Positions 1-8,345 are shown, counted from the stretch's first letter. The stretch is 64,000 nucleotides of DNA from Streptomyces sp. NBC_01210 (GCF_036010325.1 NZ_CP108549.1:6386001-6450000), one strand, 5' to 3'. The notes: generated by a model not told the origin, from the letters alone. Numbers and translations are program-made.

Positions 1-143
1 CTCTGCTGGCGGAGATCGTCGAGCTGGCGGACGAGATCGACGCACAGCGCGCCGAGCGTGCGCTGGAGCGTGCCAAGTCGGACGAGGACGATGCCGCAGA
101 GCGGCGCGCCGATGTCCGTCTGCGCGCGGTGGCGGTGCACTAG
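1..143 (+). CDS. atpC: F1F0 ATP synthase epsilon subunit, 3' end (partial)
   Basis: Only the last 46 codons are present. The frame starts at base 3 and stops at TAG 141-143. The residues form a charged helical tail (ELADEIDAQRAERALERAK, then RRADVRLRAVAVH) typical of the C-terminal helical domain of the epsilon subunit, which sits on the central stalk of the membrane ATP synthase and modulates its ATPase activity. The DUF2550 gene that follows is the usual neighbour at the end of the atp operon in Streptomyces, which supports the call. The rest of the operon lies outside the window. Confidence 0.85.
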   Translation, partial: LLAEIVELADEIDAQRAERALERAKSDEDDAAERRADVRLRAVAVH

Positions 144-169
144 GCATCCCGCCGACAGTCCCTTCGGGG

Positions 170-191
170 GTCCGGGGGTCGCTCCCCGGAC
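170..191 (+). terminator. Probable terminator after the atp operon
   Basis: An 8-bp perfect GC stem (GTCCGGGG / CCCCGGAC) with a 6-base loop lies 27 bases after the atpC stop. There is no T-run, as is common for Streptomyces terminators. Confidence 0.5.
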
Positions 192-315
192 AGACACACT
201 CGCGTCAGCCGCGGCCCGGCCTGGAACTCTCCAGGGCGTGTCGCGGCTGAGGCAGATGCAGGTGAAGGTACGAGCGGTATTCCCGTTACTGGACGATGCG
301 AGGAGGTCGGTGGAG

Positions 316-762
316 ATGTTCCTCGCTCTTCTTGTGGGCGGCCTGGTCGTCGCACTGGTGGTGATCGGGCTTTTCGTCTTCGGACTGCGCCGGCGGCTGA
401 TCCAGCGCTCCGGCGGTACCTTCGACTGCAGCCTTCGCTGGAACGTCCCGGAGGAGACCGATGGCTCCGGCAAGGGATGGGTCTACGGCGTCGCCCGCTA
501 CAGCGGTGACCGGATCATGTGGTTCCGGGTCTTCTCGTACGCCCCACGCCCGCGCCGCTTCCTGGAGCGCTCGGCCATCGAGGTCGTCGCGCGCCGTAAG
601 CCCGAGGGCGAGGAGGAGCTGGCGCTGCTGTCCGACGCGGTCGTGCTCGGCTGTCACCACCGCGGGACACGCCTGGAGCTGGCGATGAGTGAGGACGCGC
701 TCACCGGATTCCTCGCCTGGCTGGAGGCGGCTCCGCCCGGCCAGCGCGTCAACGTGGCCTGA
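316..762 (+). CDS. DUF2550 domain membrane-anchored protein
   Basis: This 148-residue protein has one N-terminal membrane segment (MFLALLVGGLVVALVVIGLF) followed by RRR and a soluble, likely cytoplasmic domain of about 120 residues. The DUF2550 family is small, actinobacterial and regularly found directly downstream of atpC; its function is not known. The ATG at 316 is preceded by GAGGAGGTCGGTGGAG, which makes it the best start even though the frame stays open upstream to base 58. The gene ends just before a bidirectional terminator shared with the convergent chitinase gene. Confidence 0.85.
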   Translation: MFLALLVGGLVVALVVIGLFVFGLRRRLIQRSGGTFDCSLRWNVPEETDGSGKGWVYGVARYSGDRIMWFRVFSYAPRPRRFLERSAIEVVARRKPEGEEELALLSDAVVLGCHHRGTRLELAMSEDALTGFLAWLEAAPPGQRVNVA

Positions 763-772
763 GGGTGTGACA

Positions 773-801
773 AAGCCCGGGAGAGCAGGTCTCCCGGGCT
801 T
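773..801. terminator. Bidirectional terminator between DUF2550 gene and chitinase
   Basis: A perfect 12-bp inverted repeat, AAGCCCGGGAGA / TCTCCCGGGCTT, has a 5-base loop. Each end carries A's or T's, so it can serve both convergent genes. Confidence 0.8.
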
Positions 802-830
802 CGCTGTGTACGCAGTGCTGGTTCGAGCAG

Positions 831-2684
831 CTAGTTCAGACCACTGTTGATCGCGCCGACCAGCTCTCCGTTCGTGGTGTCACCGCTGAACTCCCAGAAG
901 AACGCGCCTCCCAGGCCCTGGCCCTTCGCCCAGCTCATCTTCGAGCCGACGGTGGCCGGGGTGTCGTAGCTCCACCAGTTGCTGCCGCACTTCGCGTACG
1001 CCGTGCCGGCGATCGTTCCGGTGGACGGGCAGCTGTTCTTGAGGACCTTGTAGTCCTCGATGCCCTGTTCATAGGTGCCCGGGGCGGGTCCTGTCGCGGT
1101 GCCGCCCGGCGCGCTCTGGGTCACTCCGGTCCAGCCGCGCCCGTAGAAGCCGATGCCCAGCAGCAGCTTGGCCGACGGCACGCCCTTCGCCTTGAACTTG
1201 GCGATCGCCTCGGCGGAGTTGAAGCCCGCCTGCGGGATGCCCGGGTACGAGGTGAGCGGGGAGTGCGGGGCGGTCGGGCCCTGTGCGGCCCAGGCGCCGA
1301 AGAAGTCGTACGTCATCACGTTGTACCAGTTGACGTACTGGGCAGCGCCCCCGTAGTCGGCCGCGTCGATCTTGCCGCCGGACGAGGCGTCCGCGGTGAC
1401 GGCCGCGGTGACCAGGTTGTTCGTACCGAACTTGGCGCGCATCGCCTGCATCACGTTCTTGAAGGCGGCCGCGCCGCTGGTGTCGCAGGACAGACCGCAG
1501 GCGTTCGGGTACTCCCAGTCCAGGTCGATACCGTCGAAGACATCGGCCCAGCGCGGGTCCTCGACCAGGTCGTAGCAGGACTGCGCGAAGGCCGCCGGGT
1601 TGGCCGCGGCCTGGCCGAAGCCGCCGGACCAGGTCCAGCCGCCGAACGACCAGAGCACCTTGATGTTCGGGTACTTCGCCTTGAGCTTGCGCAACTGGTT
1701 GAAGTTGCCGCGCAGCGGCTGGTCCCAGGTGTCGGCGACGCCGTCGACGGCCTGGTCGGCGGTGTACGCCTTGTCGTAGTCGGCGTAGGAGTCACCGATC
1801 GCGCAGCGGCCGCCGGTGACGTTCCCGAAGGCGTAGTTGATGTGCGTGATCTTGGCGGCGGAGCCGGAGGTCACCAGGTTCTTCACGTGGTAGTTGCGTC
1901 CGTAGACGCCCCACTCGGTGAAGTAGCCGAGCTTGACCGTGGAGCCGGGGCCGGGGCCCGGGTCTCCGCCACCGCCGGTGGTGCGGACCGCGCGGGCGCC
2001 ACTGACCGGTCCTGTCTGGTCGGCGGTGTCACGCGCCTGGACGGTGTACGAGTAGTCGGTGCCGGCCGTGAGCCCGGTGCTGGTGTACGTCGTGCCGGTC
2101 ACCGTCGCCACCTTGGCGCCGTCACGCAGCACGTCGTAGTTCTTGATGCCCTTGTCGTCGGTGGCGGCGGTCCAGCTCAGCGTCACCGCGGTGTCGGTGA
2201 TGTTGGACGCGCTCGGGGTGCCGGGGGCGGAGGGCGGGTTGTCGCCGGGGACGCTGCCGCCGTCGCAGGAGGCGCCGTTGAGCTTGCAGCCGGAGGGGGC
2301 GCCGGGGCCCGCGCCGTTGAAGCCGAAGGAGACGGAGGCGCCGGGGGCGAGAGTGCCGTTCCAGCTCTTGTTCTTGGCGGTCCAGTGGGTGCCGGAGCTG
2401 GTGACGTCGGCGTCCCAGGCGGAGGTGACGGAGGTGCCGGAGGGGAAGTCCCACTCGACGGTCCAGGAGCCGAGGGAGGTGGTGCCGGTGTTCTTCACCG
2501 TCCACTTGCCCTCGAAGCCGGATCCCCAGTCGGAGACCTTGACGTAGCTCGCGGTGGCCGACGCGGCGGCCTCTGCGGGGGAGGCGAGGCCGACCATGGC
2601 GGCGAGGGGGAGCAGCAGCGCAGTCAGACCCGCGACGGCTCTGGATCTGAACTTTCTCCGGTGCAGGGGGGCTTGGGTGCTCAA
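831..2684 (-). CDS. chiC: Secreted GH18 chitinase with CBM2 and fibronectin III domains
   Basis: This extracellular endochitinase has 617 residues. A signal peptide covers about 1-39, ending ASPAEA. A CBM2 carbohydrate-binding module covers about 44-137, a fibronectin type III domain about 152-236, a Gly/Pro linker about 237-247, and a GH18 catalytic barrel about 250-617. The GH18 motif DGIDLDWEYP (384-393) is intact, with Glu391 as the expected catalytic acid. The best start is TTG at 2684, with GAGGAG 6 bases upstream and the signal peptide directly after; upstream in-frame codons would give an unlikely extra 38 residues. Domain order matches S. lividans/S. coelicolor ChiC, so the symbol is given by resemblance. 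Paired 12-bp repeats upstream suggest chitin-responsive, glucose-repressed control. Confidence 0.9.
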   Translation of the reverse strand: MSTQAPLHRRKFRSRAVAGLTALLLPLAAMVGLASPAEAAASATASYVKVSDWGSGFEGKWTVKNTGTTSLGSWTVEWDFPSGTSVTSAWDADVTSSGTHWTAKNKSWNGTLAPGASVSFGFNGAGPGAPSGCKLNGASCDGGSVPGDNPPSAPGTPSASNITDTAVTLSWTAATDDKGIKNYDVLRDGAKVATVTGTTYTSTGLTAGTDYSYTVQARDTADQTGPVSGARAVRTTGGGGDPGPGPGSTVKLGYFTEWGVYGRNYHVKNLVTSGSAAKITHINYAFGNVTGGRCAIGDSYADYDKAYTADQAVDGVADTWDQPLRGNFNQLRKLKAKYPNIKVLWSFGGWTWSGGFGQAAANPAAFAQSCYDLVEDPRWADVFDGIDLDWEYPNACGLSCDTSGAAAFKNVMQAMRAKFGTNNLVTAAVTADASSGGKIDAADYGGAAQYVNWYNVMTYDFFGAWAAQGPTAPHSPLTSYPGIPQAGFNSAEAIAKFKAKGVPSAKLLLGIGFYGRGWTGVTQSAPGGTATGPAPGTYEQGIEDYKVLKNSCPSTGTIAGTAYAKCGSNWWSYDTPATVGSKMSWAKGQGLGGAFFWEFSGDTTNGELVGAINSGLN

Positions 2685-2778
2685 GGGGTGCTCCTCGAGT
2701 TGCGGACGGACATTCGGGGTGGTCCGTGAACTGCGCACCCTGCGACGGCTCTCCGCAGCGTGTGCGGTGAGAGTAGGA

Positions 2779-2811
2779 AGGTCTGGACCAATCGTCAATA
2801 GGTCCAGACCA
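2779..2811 (-). promoter_or_regulatory. Paired 12-bp direct repeats of the chitinase promoter
   Basis: On the minus strand two copies of the dodecamer TGGTC(C/T)(A/G)GACCT occur at 2800-2811 and 2779-2790, 21 bp apart (two helical turns). Both are themselves nearly palindromic. TGGTCCAGACCT direct repeats are the established regulatory element of Streptomyces chitinase promoters. They lie about 95-125 bp upstream of the TTG start. Confidence 0.8.
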
Positions 2812-2932
2812 AAGCTGTGGCGGGTGGGGAAGGGGGTGGGATCAGATGCGGGCCGGGTTGCGGGTGAGGTGCCGATCGGACGGCGGGTCGGAGGCGGGTC
2901 GGAGATGGGCCGGGCGGCGGGTCGGCCGCCGG

Positions 2933-3583
2933 TCAGATGCCCAACTCCTGTGCCAGTACGGCCGCTTGGACCCGGCTGCGCAGCGCCAGCTTGCCCAGCA
3001 GCCGGCTCACATGGGTCTTCACCGTGGCCTCCGCCATGCCGAGCCGGCCCGCGATCTCGGCGTTCGACATCCCCTCACCGATGCATGAAAGCACCTCGCG
3101 CTCGCGTCTGGTGAGTGGGTCGAGGATCGCGGGGTCGGGCGCGTCCGCGGATCGTACGGGCTGAGGCGTCGCGAACTCCGCGATCAGCCGGCGGGTGACG
3201 GCCGGCGCGATGAGCCCCTCGCCGCGCGCCACTGTGCGCACCGCCTCGAGAAGGTCGTTGGCCTCGGTGTTCTTCAGCAGAAAGCCCGCGGCCCCCGCTC
3301 GAAGCGCCCCGAAGACATACTCGTCCAGATCGAACGTGGTCAGCACGAGGACGTCGGCAAGCTGCTCGGCGACCACCAGCCGGGTCGCCGACACCCCGTC
3401 AAGCCGCGGCATCTGGACATCCATCAGTACGAGATCCGGGCGCAGTTCGCGGGCGAGCCGTACCGCTTCCTCGCCGTCCGCCGCCTCACCGACCACCTCG
3501 ATGTCCGGCGCGCTGCGCAGGATGAGGACCAGCCCGGCGCGTACGGCGCTCTGGTCCTCCGCGACCAGTACCCGGATCGTCAT
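2933..3583 (-). CDS. NarL/LuxR-family response regulator
   Basis: This 216-residue cytoplasmic two-component regulator has an N-terminal receiver domain (1-120) with acidic residues AEDQ near residue 9, phosphoacceptor Asp in LVLMDVQMP (about residue 54) and Lys in LLKN (about 104). A C-terminal LuxR-type helix-turn-helix covers about 148-210 (LTRREREVLSCIGEGMSNAEIA). Its ATG overlaps the TGA of the upstream histidine kinase gene by 4 bases (ATGA), so the two are co-translated and form a cognate pair. The signal sensed is not evident from the sequence. Confidence 0.92.
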   Translation of the reverse strand: MTIRVLVAEDQSAVRAGLVLILRSAPDIEVVGEAADGEEAVRLARELRPDLVLMDVQMPRLDGVSATRLVVAEQLADVLVLTTFDLDEYVFGALRAGAAGFLLKNTEANDLLEAVRTVARGEGLIAPAVTRRLIAEFATPQPVRSADAPDPAILDPLTRREREVLSCIGEGMSNAEIAGRLGMAEATVKTHVSRLLGKLALRSRVQAAVLAQELGI

Positions 3584-4815
3584 GCCTTCCCGTTCCCTTC
3601 ATCGAGGGGCAGCTCCGCCCGTACCTGCCAGATCCTGGCTCCGTCCGCGGTGGTGACCGGCCCGGAGTCGAAGGTCCCCGCCAGCAGCGCCACGCGCTCG
3701 CGCATACCGACCAGACCGGCCCCCGAACCGGGGGCTCGCGGTCCGGGCCCGTCCCCGTACGGGCTGGTGACGCCTACCGTCAGCATCTGCCCGTCCCGGC
3801 CGAGCGCGACCGTGATCCCCCCGGGAGAGGCGTGCTTGAGCGCATTGGTCAGGGACTCCTGGATGATGCGGTACGCCGCGAGTTCGACCGGCGCGGGCAG
3901 CGGGAAGTTCTCCGCGCGGGTGTCGGTGAGTGTGAACTCCATCCCGCTGGAGGCGCCGTTCGTGCGTGCCTGCTCCAGCAGCGCGTCCACCCCGGAAAGC
4001 CTCGGCACGGCGGACGGCTCCGTTCCGCCGCCGCTGTCCCGCAGCAGCCCGATCAGCCGCCGCATCTCGGCGAGGCCGTCGACGCTGTTCTCGCGGATGA
4101 CGCCGAGAGCGTCGCGGGAGGTCTTCGGATCGTCGATGGAGAGCGCGGCCGTGGAATGGATGGCGATCGCCGAAAGGTGATTGGCGACCATGTCGTGCAG
4201 CTCGCGGGCCATCCGGGCGCGCTCGGCAGTCACCGCCTGGGTGCGGTCGATCTCGGCGAGCAGTGCGGTCTGCTCGGCGCGCAGCCGGGCCGCCTCGGCG
4301 GCGTCACGGTGGGTGCGTACGCTCACGCCGGTCCAGGCGGGGGCCACCGTGACCACCGCGAAGAGCAGACCGAGCAGCACGGCCTGCGCATCCTGGAAGA
4401 CGACAAGTGCGGTGACGGTGACGGCGGCGGTGGCCACCATGGAGACGGCGGGGATACGGCGAGCGGCGGCCGGAGTGCCGTAGAGGACCGCCGCGTACAC
4501 CAGGTCCGTGAACAGCGCGATCGTGGCGACGTTCCCGGCGGTGAACGGGTCGGCCAGCATCGCCAGGCAGCCGATCGTCAGCGCGGTGTTCGGCATCGTC
4601 CGGCGCAGCAGCCCCGCCCCGCTCATCACCGCGAGCGGCAGCAGCGCGAGCGCGCGCGGGTCGAAACCGTGCCCCCCACGGCTGTCCAGGCCCAGCGACC
4701 AGAGCAGCAGGCCGCCGAGGAAGCCGGCCACGGCGATGAGCACATCGTCGCGGTGGGGGCGGGGGAGAGCGGTCACAGACCCATCAAACACGGCGGGCGG
4801 CACGCGGGCCTCCAC
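3580..4815 (-). CDS. Two-component sensor histidine kinase (HisKA_3 type)
   Basis: This 411-residue protein has about four to five hydrophobic segments within residues 25-165, a short coiled linker, then a HisKA_3 dimerisation domain with the phospho-His motif ARELHDMVANHLSAIAIHS and a degenerate HATPase_c domain at the end (ESLTNALKHA N-box, GAGLVGMRERV G-box). There is almost no extracytoplasmic domain, so it is of the membrane-embedded sensing type common beside NarL regulators in Streptomyces. The start is taken at ATG 4815; a shorter form is possible. It is translationally coupled to the response regulator and divergent from the membrane protein gene at 4928. Confidence 0.9.
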   Translation of the reverse strand: MEARVPPAVFDGSVTALPRPHRDDVLIAVAGFLGGLLLWSLGLDSRGGHGFDPRALALLPLAVMSGAGLLRRTMPNTALTIGCLAMLADPFTAGNVATIALFTDLVYAAVLYGTPAAARRIPAVSMVATAAVTVTALVVFQDAQAVLLGLLFAVVTVAPAWTGVSVRTHRDAAEAARLRAEQTALLAEIDRTQAVTAERARMARELHDMVANHLSAIAIHSTAALSIDDPKTSRDALGVIRENSVDGLAEMRRLIGLLRDSGGGTEPSAVPRLSGVDALLEQARTNGASSGMEFTLTDTRAENFPLPAPVELAAYRIIQESLTNALKHASPGGITVALGRDGQMLTVGVTSPYGDGPGPRAPGSGAGLVGMRERVALLAGTFDSGPVTTADGARIWQVRAELPLDEGNGKA

Positions 4816-4927
4816 GTCGCGGGTGAAGGCCGACTACATCGAAGGATGCAGTGCCACTTCGTCACTGCCGACGACGAATCCCCGCCGTACGGACGGAAGT
4901 GTGGGGCCACAAGGAAGGGAGAGTGCT

Positions 4928-5494
4928 GTGATCGTCACGCTGATCGTGATCTGCGAGGTCGGCTTCTGGGTGCTGCTGGCCGCCGGACTGGCCCTGCGCT
5001 ACCTGGCGAAGATGCCACTTCTGGGCGCTGCCGTGCTGCTCTGCGAGCCGCTGCTGGAGGTCGTCCTGCTGGTCGTGACGGCGATCGACCTCAAGAACGG
5101 CGCCGCACCGGACTGGAAGCACGGACTCGCCGCGGTCTACATCGGTTTCACCGTGGGTCTGGGCCACCAGACGATCAAATGGGTCGACGCCCGGGTCGCG
5201 CACCGCTTCGCCGGCGGCCCGCCGCCCGTGAAGCCGCCGAAGTACGGCACCGCTCGCATGATCCACGAGTGGCGGACGGCCATCCGCTGGACCGTCGCCG
5301 CGGTGGTCGCCATGGGCCTGCTGCAGGCCGCGATCTGGTACGTCGGCGGCGACGGCGACGTCGGTTCGCTGCGCATGTGGCAGCAGAAGATGCTCTTCGT
5401 CATCGGCATCAACGTGATCATCGCCGGGAGCTACACGCTCTTCCCGAAGAAGGCCCCGGTGGCGGAGCGCGAACGGGTCCGCGTCGAGCGCTAG
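4928..5494 (+). CDS. Conserved actinobacterial integral membrane protein
   Basis: This 188-residue protein has about five predicted membrane segments: two at the N-terminus (residues 1-50, rich in L/V/A), one around 65-80, one around 125-145 (TVAAVVAMGLLQAAIWYVG) and one near 160-175. A basic loop rich in Pro and Lys (PPPVKPPKYG) lies in the middle, and the tail (ERERVRVER) is charged. GTG 4928 is chosen because AAGGAAGGGAGAG lies just upstream. No known catalytic motif is visible; function unknown. The gene is transcribed away from the two-component system and converges on the adenosyltransferase gene across a strong hairpin. Confidence 0.75.
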   Translation: MIVTLIVICEVGFWVLLAAGLALRYLAKMPLLGAAVLLCEPLLEVVLLVVTAIDLKNGAAPDWKHGLAAVYIGFTVGLGHQTIKWVDARVAHRFAGGPPPVKPPKYGTARMIHEWRTAIRWTVAAVVAMGLLQAAIWYVGGDGDVGSLRMWQQKMLFVIGINVIIAGSYTLFPKKAPVAERERVRVER

Positions 5495-5527
5495 GAAACT
5501 CAAGCCTCGCCGGCGTGTGCGGCACGG

Positions 5528-5550
5528 GTCCCGGGGCGGCGCCCCGGGAC
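5528..5550. terminator. Bidirectional terminator
   Basis: A perfect 10-bp stem, GTCCCGGGGC / GCCCCGGGAC, with a 3-base loop lies between two convergent genes. It is 33 bases after the plus-strand stop and 6 bases from the minus-strand stop. Confidence 0.75.
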
Positions 5551-5556
5551 AGTGGC

Positions 5557-6129
5557 CTACCGCTCGCCGCCGGGCACCCAGAGCACGTCCCCGACCTCCT
5601 TGTTCGCGGTCCTCGCCAGGATGAACAGGAGGTCGGAGAGGCGGTTGAGATACGTGGCCGTCAGCGGGTTCATGATGTCGCCGTGCACCTCCAGCGCCGC
5701 CCAGGTCGAGCGCTCCGCGCGCCGTACCACCGTGCAGGCCTGGTGCAGCAGCGCCGCCCCCCGCGTACCGCCCGGCAGGATGAAGCTGCGCAGCTTCTCC
5801 AGCTCCTCGTTGAAGCGGTCGCAGTCCGCCTCCAGCTTGTCGATGTAGAACTGCTCGACCCGCAGCGGCGGATACTCCGGCTCCTCGACCACGGGGGTGC
5901 ACAAATCCGCGCCCACGTCGAAGAGGTCGTTCTGGACGCGGACAAGGACCTGTACGACCTCCGCGTCCAGCTGTCCCAGCGCGATGGCCGTGCCCAGGGC
6001 GGCATTGGCCTCGTTGGCGTCGGCGTACGCCGCGATCCGTAGATCGGTCTTGACCGTCCGGCTCATATCGCCGAGGGCCGTCGTGCCCTGGTCGCCGGTG
6101 CGGGTGTAGATGCGCGTGAGGTTGACCAT
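5557..6129 (-). CDS. ATP:cob(I)alamin adenosyltransferase, PduO type
   Basis: This 190-residue cytoplasmic enzyme transfers the 5'-deoxyadenosyl group of ATP to cob(I)alamin to make adenosylcobalamin. It shows the PduO-family signature near the N-terminus (RIYTRTGDQGTTALG, the ATP-binding loop) and the helical-bundle motif around 125-150 (FILPGGTRGAALLHQACTVVRRAER). The length is typical. The product is the cofactor for isobutyryl-/methylmalonyl-CoA mutases, and one mutase large subunit is encoded at 33028, so the two are functionally linked though not co-transcribed. Start ATG 6129. Confidence 0.92.
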   Translation of the reverse strand: MVNLTRIYTRTGDQGTTALGDMSRTVKTDLRIAAYADANEANAALGTAIALGQLDAEVVQVLVRVQNDLFDVGADLCTPVVEEPEYPPLRVEQFYIDKLEADCDRFNEELEKLRSFILPGGTRGAALLHQACTVVRRAERSTWAALEVHGDIMNPLTATYLNRLSDLLFILARTANKEVGDVLWVPGGER

Positions 6130-6142
6130 GCGACCAGCCTAG

Positions 6143-6398
6143 TTACGCGCCTGCCCTGCGGAAGGCACGTGTGCCGACCGTCACGGACCCGAGCACGAAG
6201 GCGACCGCCATGAGTACGCCGTACAGCATCGCCGTACTCGCGTAGTCGCCCGCATATCCGGCCCGCACCGCGTCCACCGGATAGCGGAACGGCATGAAGT
6301 GTCGACAGCCTCAGCGCCGGCGCGTACGAGAGCGAGGCCGGCGCGACGGCCAGTACGGCCCCGAGGACGAAGCCGATGAGATCGGGTCGTGTCCCCGC
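6143..6398 (-). pseudogene. Remnant of an ABC-2 type (DrrB-like) exporter permease
   Basis: Two blocks of minus-strand sequence read like an ABC-2 permease but in different frames. The block about 6300-6398 encodes GTRPDLIGFVLGAVLAVAPA followed by SLSYAPALRL. The block 6143-6300 encodes RHFMPFRYPVDAVRAGYAGD, then YASTAMLYGVLMAVAFVLG, and ends RRAGA with TAA. In intact family members these are separated by about 50 residues containing a membrane helix and the loop before NPLRH. That part is missing and the frame is broken near 6300. The N-terminal half of the gene is also absent: at about 6398 the sequence switches to the 3' end of a TetR gene on the other strand. Confidence 0.6.
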
Positions 6399-6611
6399 GA
6401 GGAGACCGGCGCGGACCCCGCCGATCAGCTGCCGACGCTGATCACCGGTCAGCTCTGCTGGGTGCAGACCACTCTGCTCGGGGTGATCGGCCGGGAGATG
6501 GTGGCCGGCCGTAAACCCGACGAGGTCTCCCGCGAGTCCCTGGACCTCCTCGACGACATGGAGGACGTGCCGGGGGAGAAGGTGCTCAAGTACGCGGTCC
6601 GGGAAGCCTGA
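6399..6611 (+). pseudogene. Remnant of a TetR-family regulator (3' end only)
   Basis: About 70 codons are left, ending in TGA 6609-6611. The peptide contains LITGQLCWVQTTLLGVIGRE, then GRKPDEVSRESLDLLDDMED and EKVLKYAVREA, which resembles the C-terminal ligand-binding helices of TetR regulators. No helix-turn-helix domain precedes it; the upstream sequence instead belongs to the permease remnant in antisense. The simplest reading is one deletion that removed the 5' part of a divergent tetR, the exporter ATPase gene and the 5' part of the permease, leaving two facing 3' stumps. Confidence 0.55.
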
Positions 6612-6739
6612 TCGGCCGTACCAGTGTGATGTCCGTCATTCGAGACGTGACGCGTATCTCTTCACCGCCACACGGCCCCTCACGGGCGCTAACCTCCCGC
6701 AGAGAGTCCACATGTAAACGGGTGTTAAGGAGTGCCGCA

Positions 6740-7588
6740 GTGGCCAGGAAGCTCGCCGTCATCGGGGCCGGACTCATGGGGTCCGGTATCGCGCAGGTCT
6801 CGGCCCAGGCGGGCTGGGAGGTCGTGCTGCGTGATGTCACCGACGCGGCCCTGACCCGCGGCAGGGACGGCATCAAGGCCTCGTACGACAAGTTCGTCTC
6901 CAAGGGCAAGCTGGAAGCGGCCGACGCCGACGCGGCGTTGGCGCGTATCACGACCACCACCGACCTGGATGCCGTCGCCGACGCGGACATCGTCGTCGAG
7001 GCGGTCTTCGAGAAGCTCGAGATCAAGCACGAGATCTTCCGTACGCTCGACAAGCTCGTACGGGACGACGCCGTCCTCGCCTCCAACACCTCCGCCATCC
7101 CGATCACGAAGATCGCGGCAGTGACGGAGCGTCCGGAGCGGGTCGTCGGCGCGCACTTCTTCTCGCCCGTCCCGATGATGCAGCTGTGCGAACTGGTGCG
7201 CGGCTACAAGACCAGCGACGAAACGCTCGCCACCACGCGGGAGTTCGCCGAGTCGGTCGGCAAGACCTGCATCGTCGTCAACCGCGATGTCGCAGGCTTC
7301 GTCACGACGCGCCTGATCTCGGCGCTCATCGTCGAGGCCGCGAAGCTGTACGAATCGGGCGTAGCGTCCGCCGAGGACATCGACATCGCCTGCAAGTTGG
7401 GCTTCGGCCACGCCATGGGGCCGCTCGCCACCGCCGACCTCACCGGCGTGGACATCCTGCTGCACGCCACGAGCAACATCTACACCGAGTCCCAGGACGA
7501 GAAGTTCGCGCCGCCGGAGCTGATGCGCCGGATGGTGGATGCCGGTGACATCGGCCGCAAGAGCGGGCAGGGCTTCTACAAGCACTGA
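6740..7588 (+). CDS. 3-hydroxybutyryl-CoA dehydrogenase
   Basis: This 282-residue cytoplasmic NAD(P)-dependent enzyme interconverts acetoacetyl-CoA and 3-hydroxybutyryl-CoA. An N-terminal Rossmann fold has the dinucleotide motif GAGLMGSGIA (about residues 9-18). The family signature around the catalytic His is intact (VGAHFFSPVPMMQLCELVRG), and a C-terminal helical dimerisation domain ends in DIGRKSGQGFYKH. GTG 6740 is the start because AAGGAG lies 8 bases upstream and the Rossmann strand follows directly. It works in the same pathway as the acetyl-CoA acetyltransferase at 23582 (butyryl-CoA / ethylmalonyl-CoA side), although the genes are 16 kb apart. Confidence 0.93.
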   Translation: MARKLAVIGAGLMGSGIAQVSAQAGWEVVLRDVTDAALTRGRDGIKASYDKFVSKGKLEAADADAALARITTTTDLDAVADADIVVEAVFEKLEIKHEIFRTLDKLVRDDAVLASNTSAIPITKIAAVTERPERVVGAHFFSPVPMMQLCELVRGYKTSDETLATTREFAESVGKTCIVVNRDVAGFVTTRLISALIVEAAKLYESGVASAEDIDIACKLGFGHAMGPLATADLTGVDILLHATSNIYTESQDEKFAPPELMRRMVDAGDIGRKSGQGFYKH

Positions 7589-7759
7589 CCCTCATCGACC
7601 GTTTTGGTATCACCCGTCGGGGTGAATTCGGTATCGGTTCGCTCACAAGCAGCAACCGCTCTGCCCGTGCGGCAGTCAGTTGTTGCAAGACGGAACAAGA
7701 CAGAAGCAGACAGTCAGCACAGACAGACACAGGGCATGAAGCACTCTCGGGGAGCGCAT

Positions 7760-8083
7760 ATGCACATCAGGGGCGACCACGCCGAGCTGGTCGTCGGGGG
7801 CCGCCTCGACGTCCGCAGCGCGGCGGACGCCCGTACGGTCCTGCACTCGGCCGTCGACAGCGGAGCCGGCGACCTGGTGCTCGACCTGACCGATCTCGAC
7901 TCCTGGGACGCCACCGGGCTCGGGGTCATCATGGGCGCACACCGCCGGGCCGGCCGGTGCGGCCGCCGACTGGTGCTGCGCGGAGTCCCCCCGCAGATGC
8001 AGCGACTACTGGTGGCCACCCGGCTGCATCGCATCCTTGCCATCGAAGGCGGCATCGCGGCCGAAACGCTTCCTCGGGTGTGA
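7760..8083 (+). CDS. STAS-domain protein (anti-sigma factor antagonist-like)
   Basis: A single STAS domain of 107 residues, as in anti-anti-sigma factors. The core strand-helix motif is DLDSWDATGLGVIMGAHRRA. The canonical phosphoserine segment D-S-S-G is D-A-T-G here, so the usual acceptor serine is replaced by Ala, with Thr next to it. No anti-sigma kinase or sigma gene lies alongside. ATG 7760 is preferred over in-frame ATG 7736 because GGGGAG lies 6 bases upstream. The 170-base leader 7589-7759 has several CAGACA repeats but no clear promoter. Confidence 0.8.
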   Translation: MHIRGDHAELVVGGRLDVRSAADARTVLHSAVDSGAGDLVLDLTDLDSWDATGLGVIMGAHRRAGRCGRRLVLRGVPPQMQRLLVATRLHRILAIEGGIAAETLPRV

Positions 8084-8345
8084 ACCGTTATGACGCTCGC
8101 AATCCTCACGAGACTGTGACGTCACGGGCGGGTCGGCACCCCCCTGGTGCATAGATACTGAGCGAAGGTCTAAGGTTCGGTCGCCCGCCGTTTCGACGTA
8201 CCCATGCGGTGGGCACCGGACCGAAGCTACAGCGGGGCGTGCAGAAAGCCGGGAGGGACACATCCGCACGCGGCTCCGCCTCCAGGAATTCAAATGATCT
8301 TGGCGGGGACGAAGCTAAGCGAAGCGCATCTGGGGGGCTTGGACC

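Noticed and set aside
1263..2729. Long open frame opposite the chitinase gene (488 codons)
   Set aside because: It is the antisense shadow of a high-GC coding region: Gly/Val/Arg-rich with no domain, while the other strand encodes a complete chitinase.
3832..6042. 736-codon plus-strand open frame crossing the histidine kinase and membrane protein genes
   Set aside because: It spans several real genes on both strands and a terminator; composition is that of a non-coding frame.
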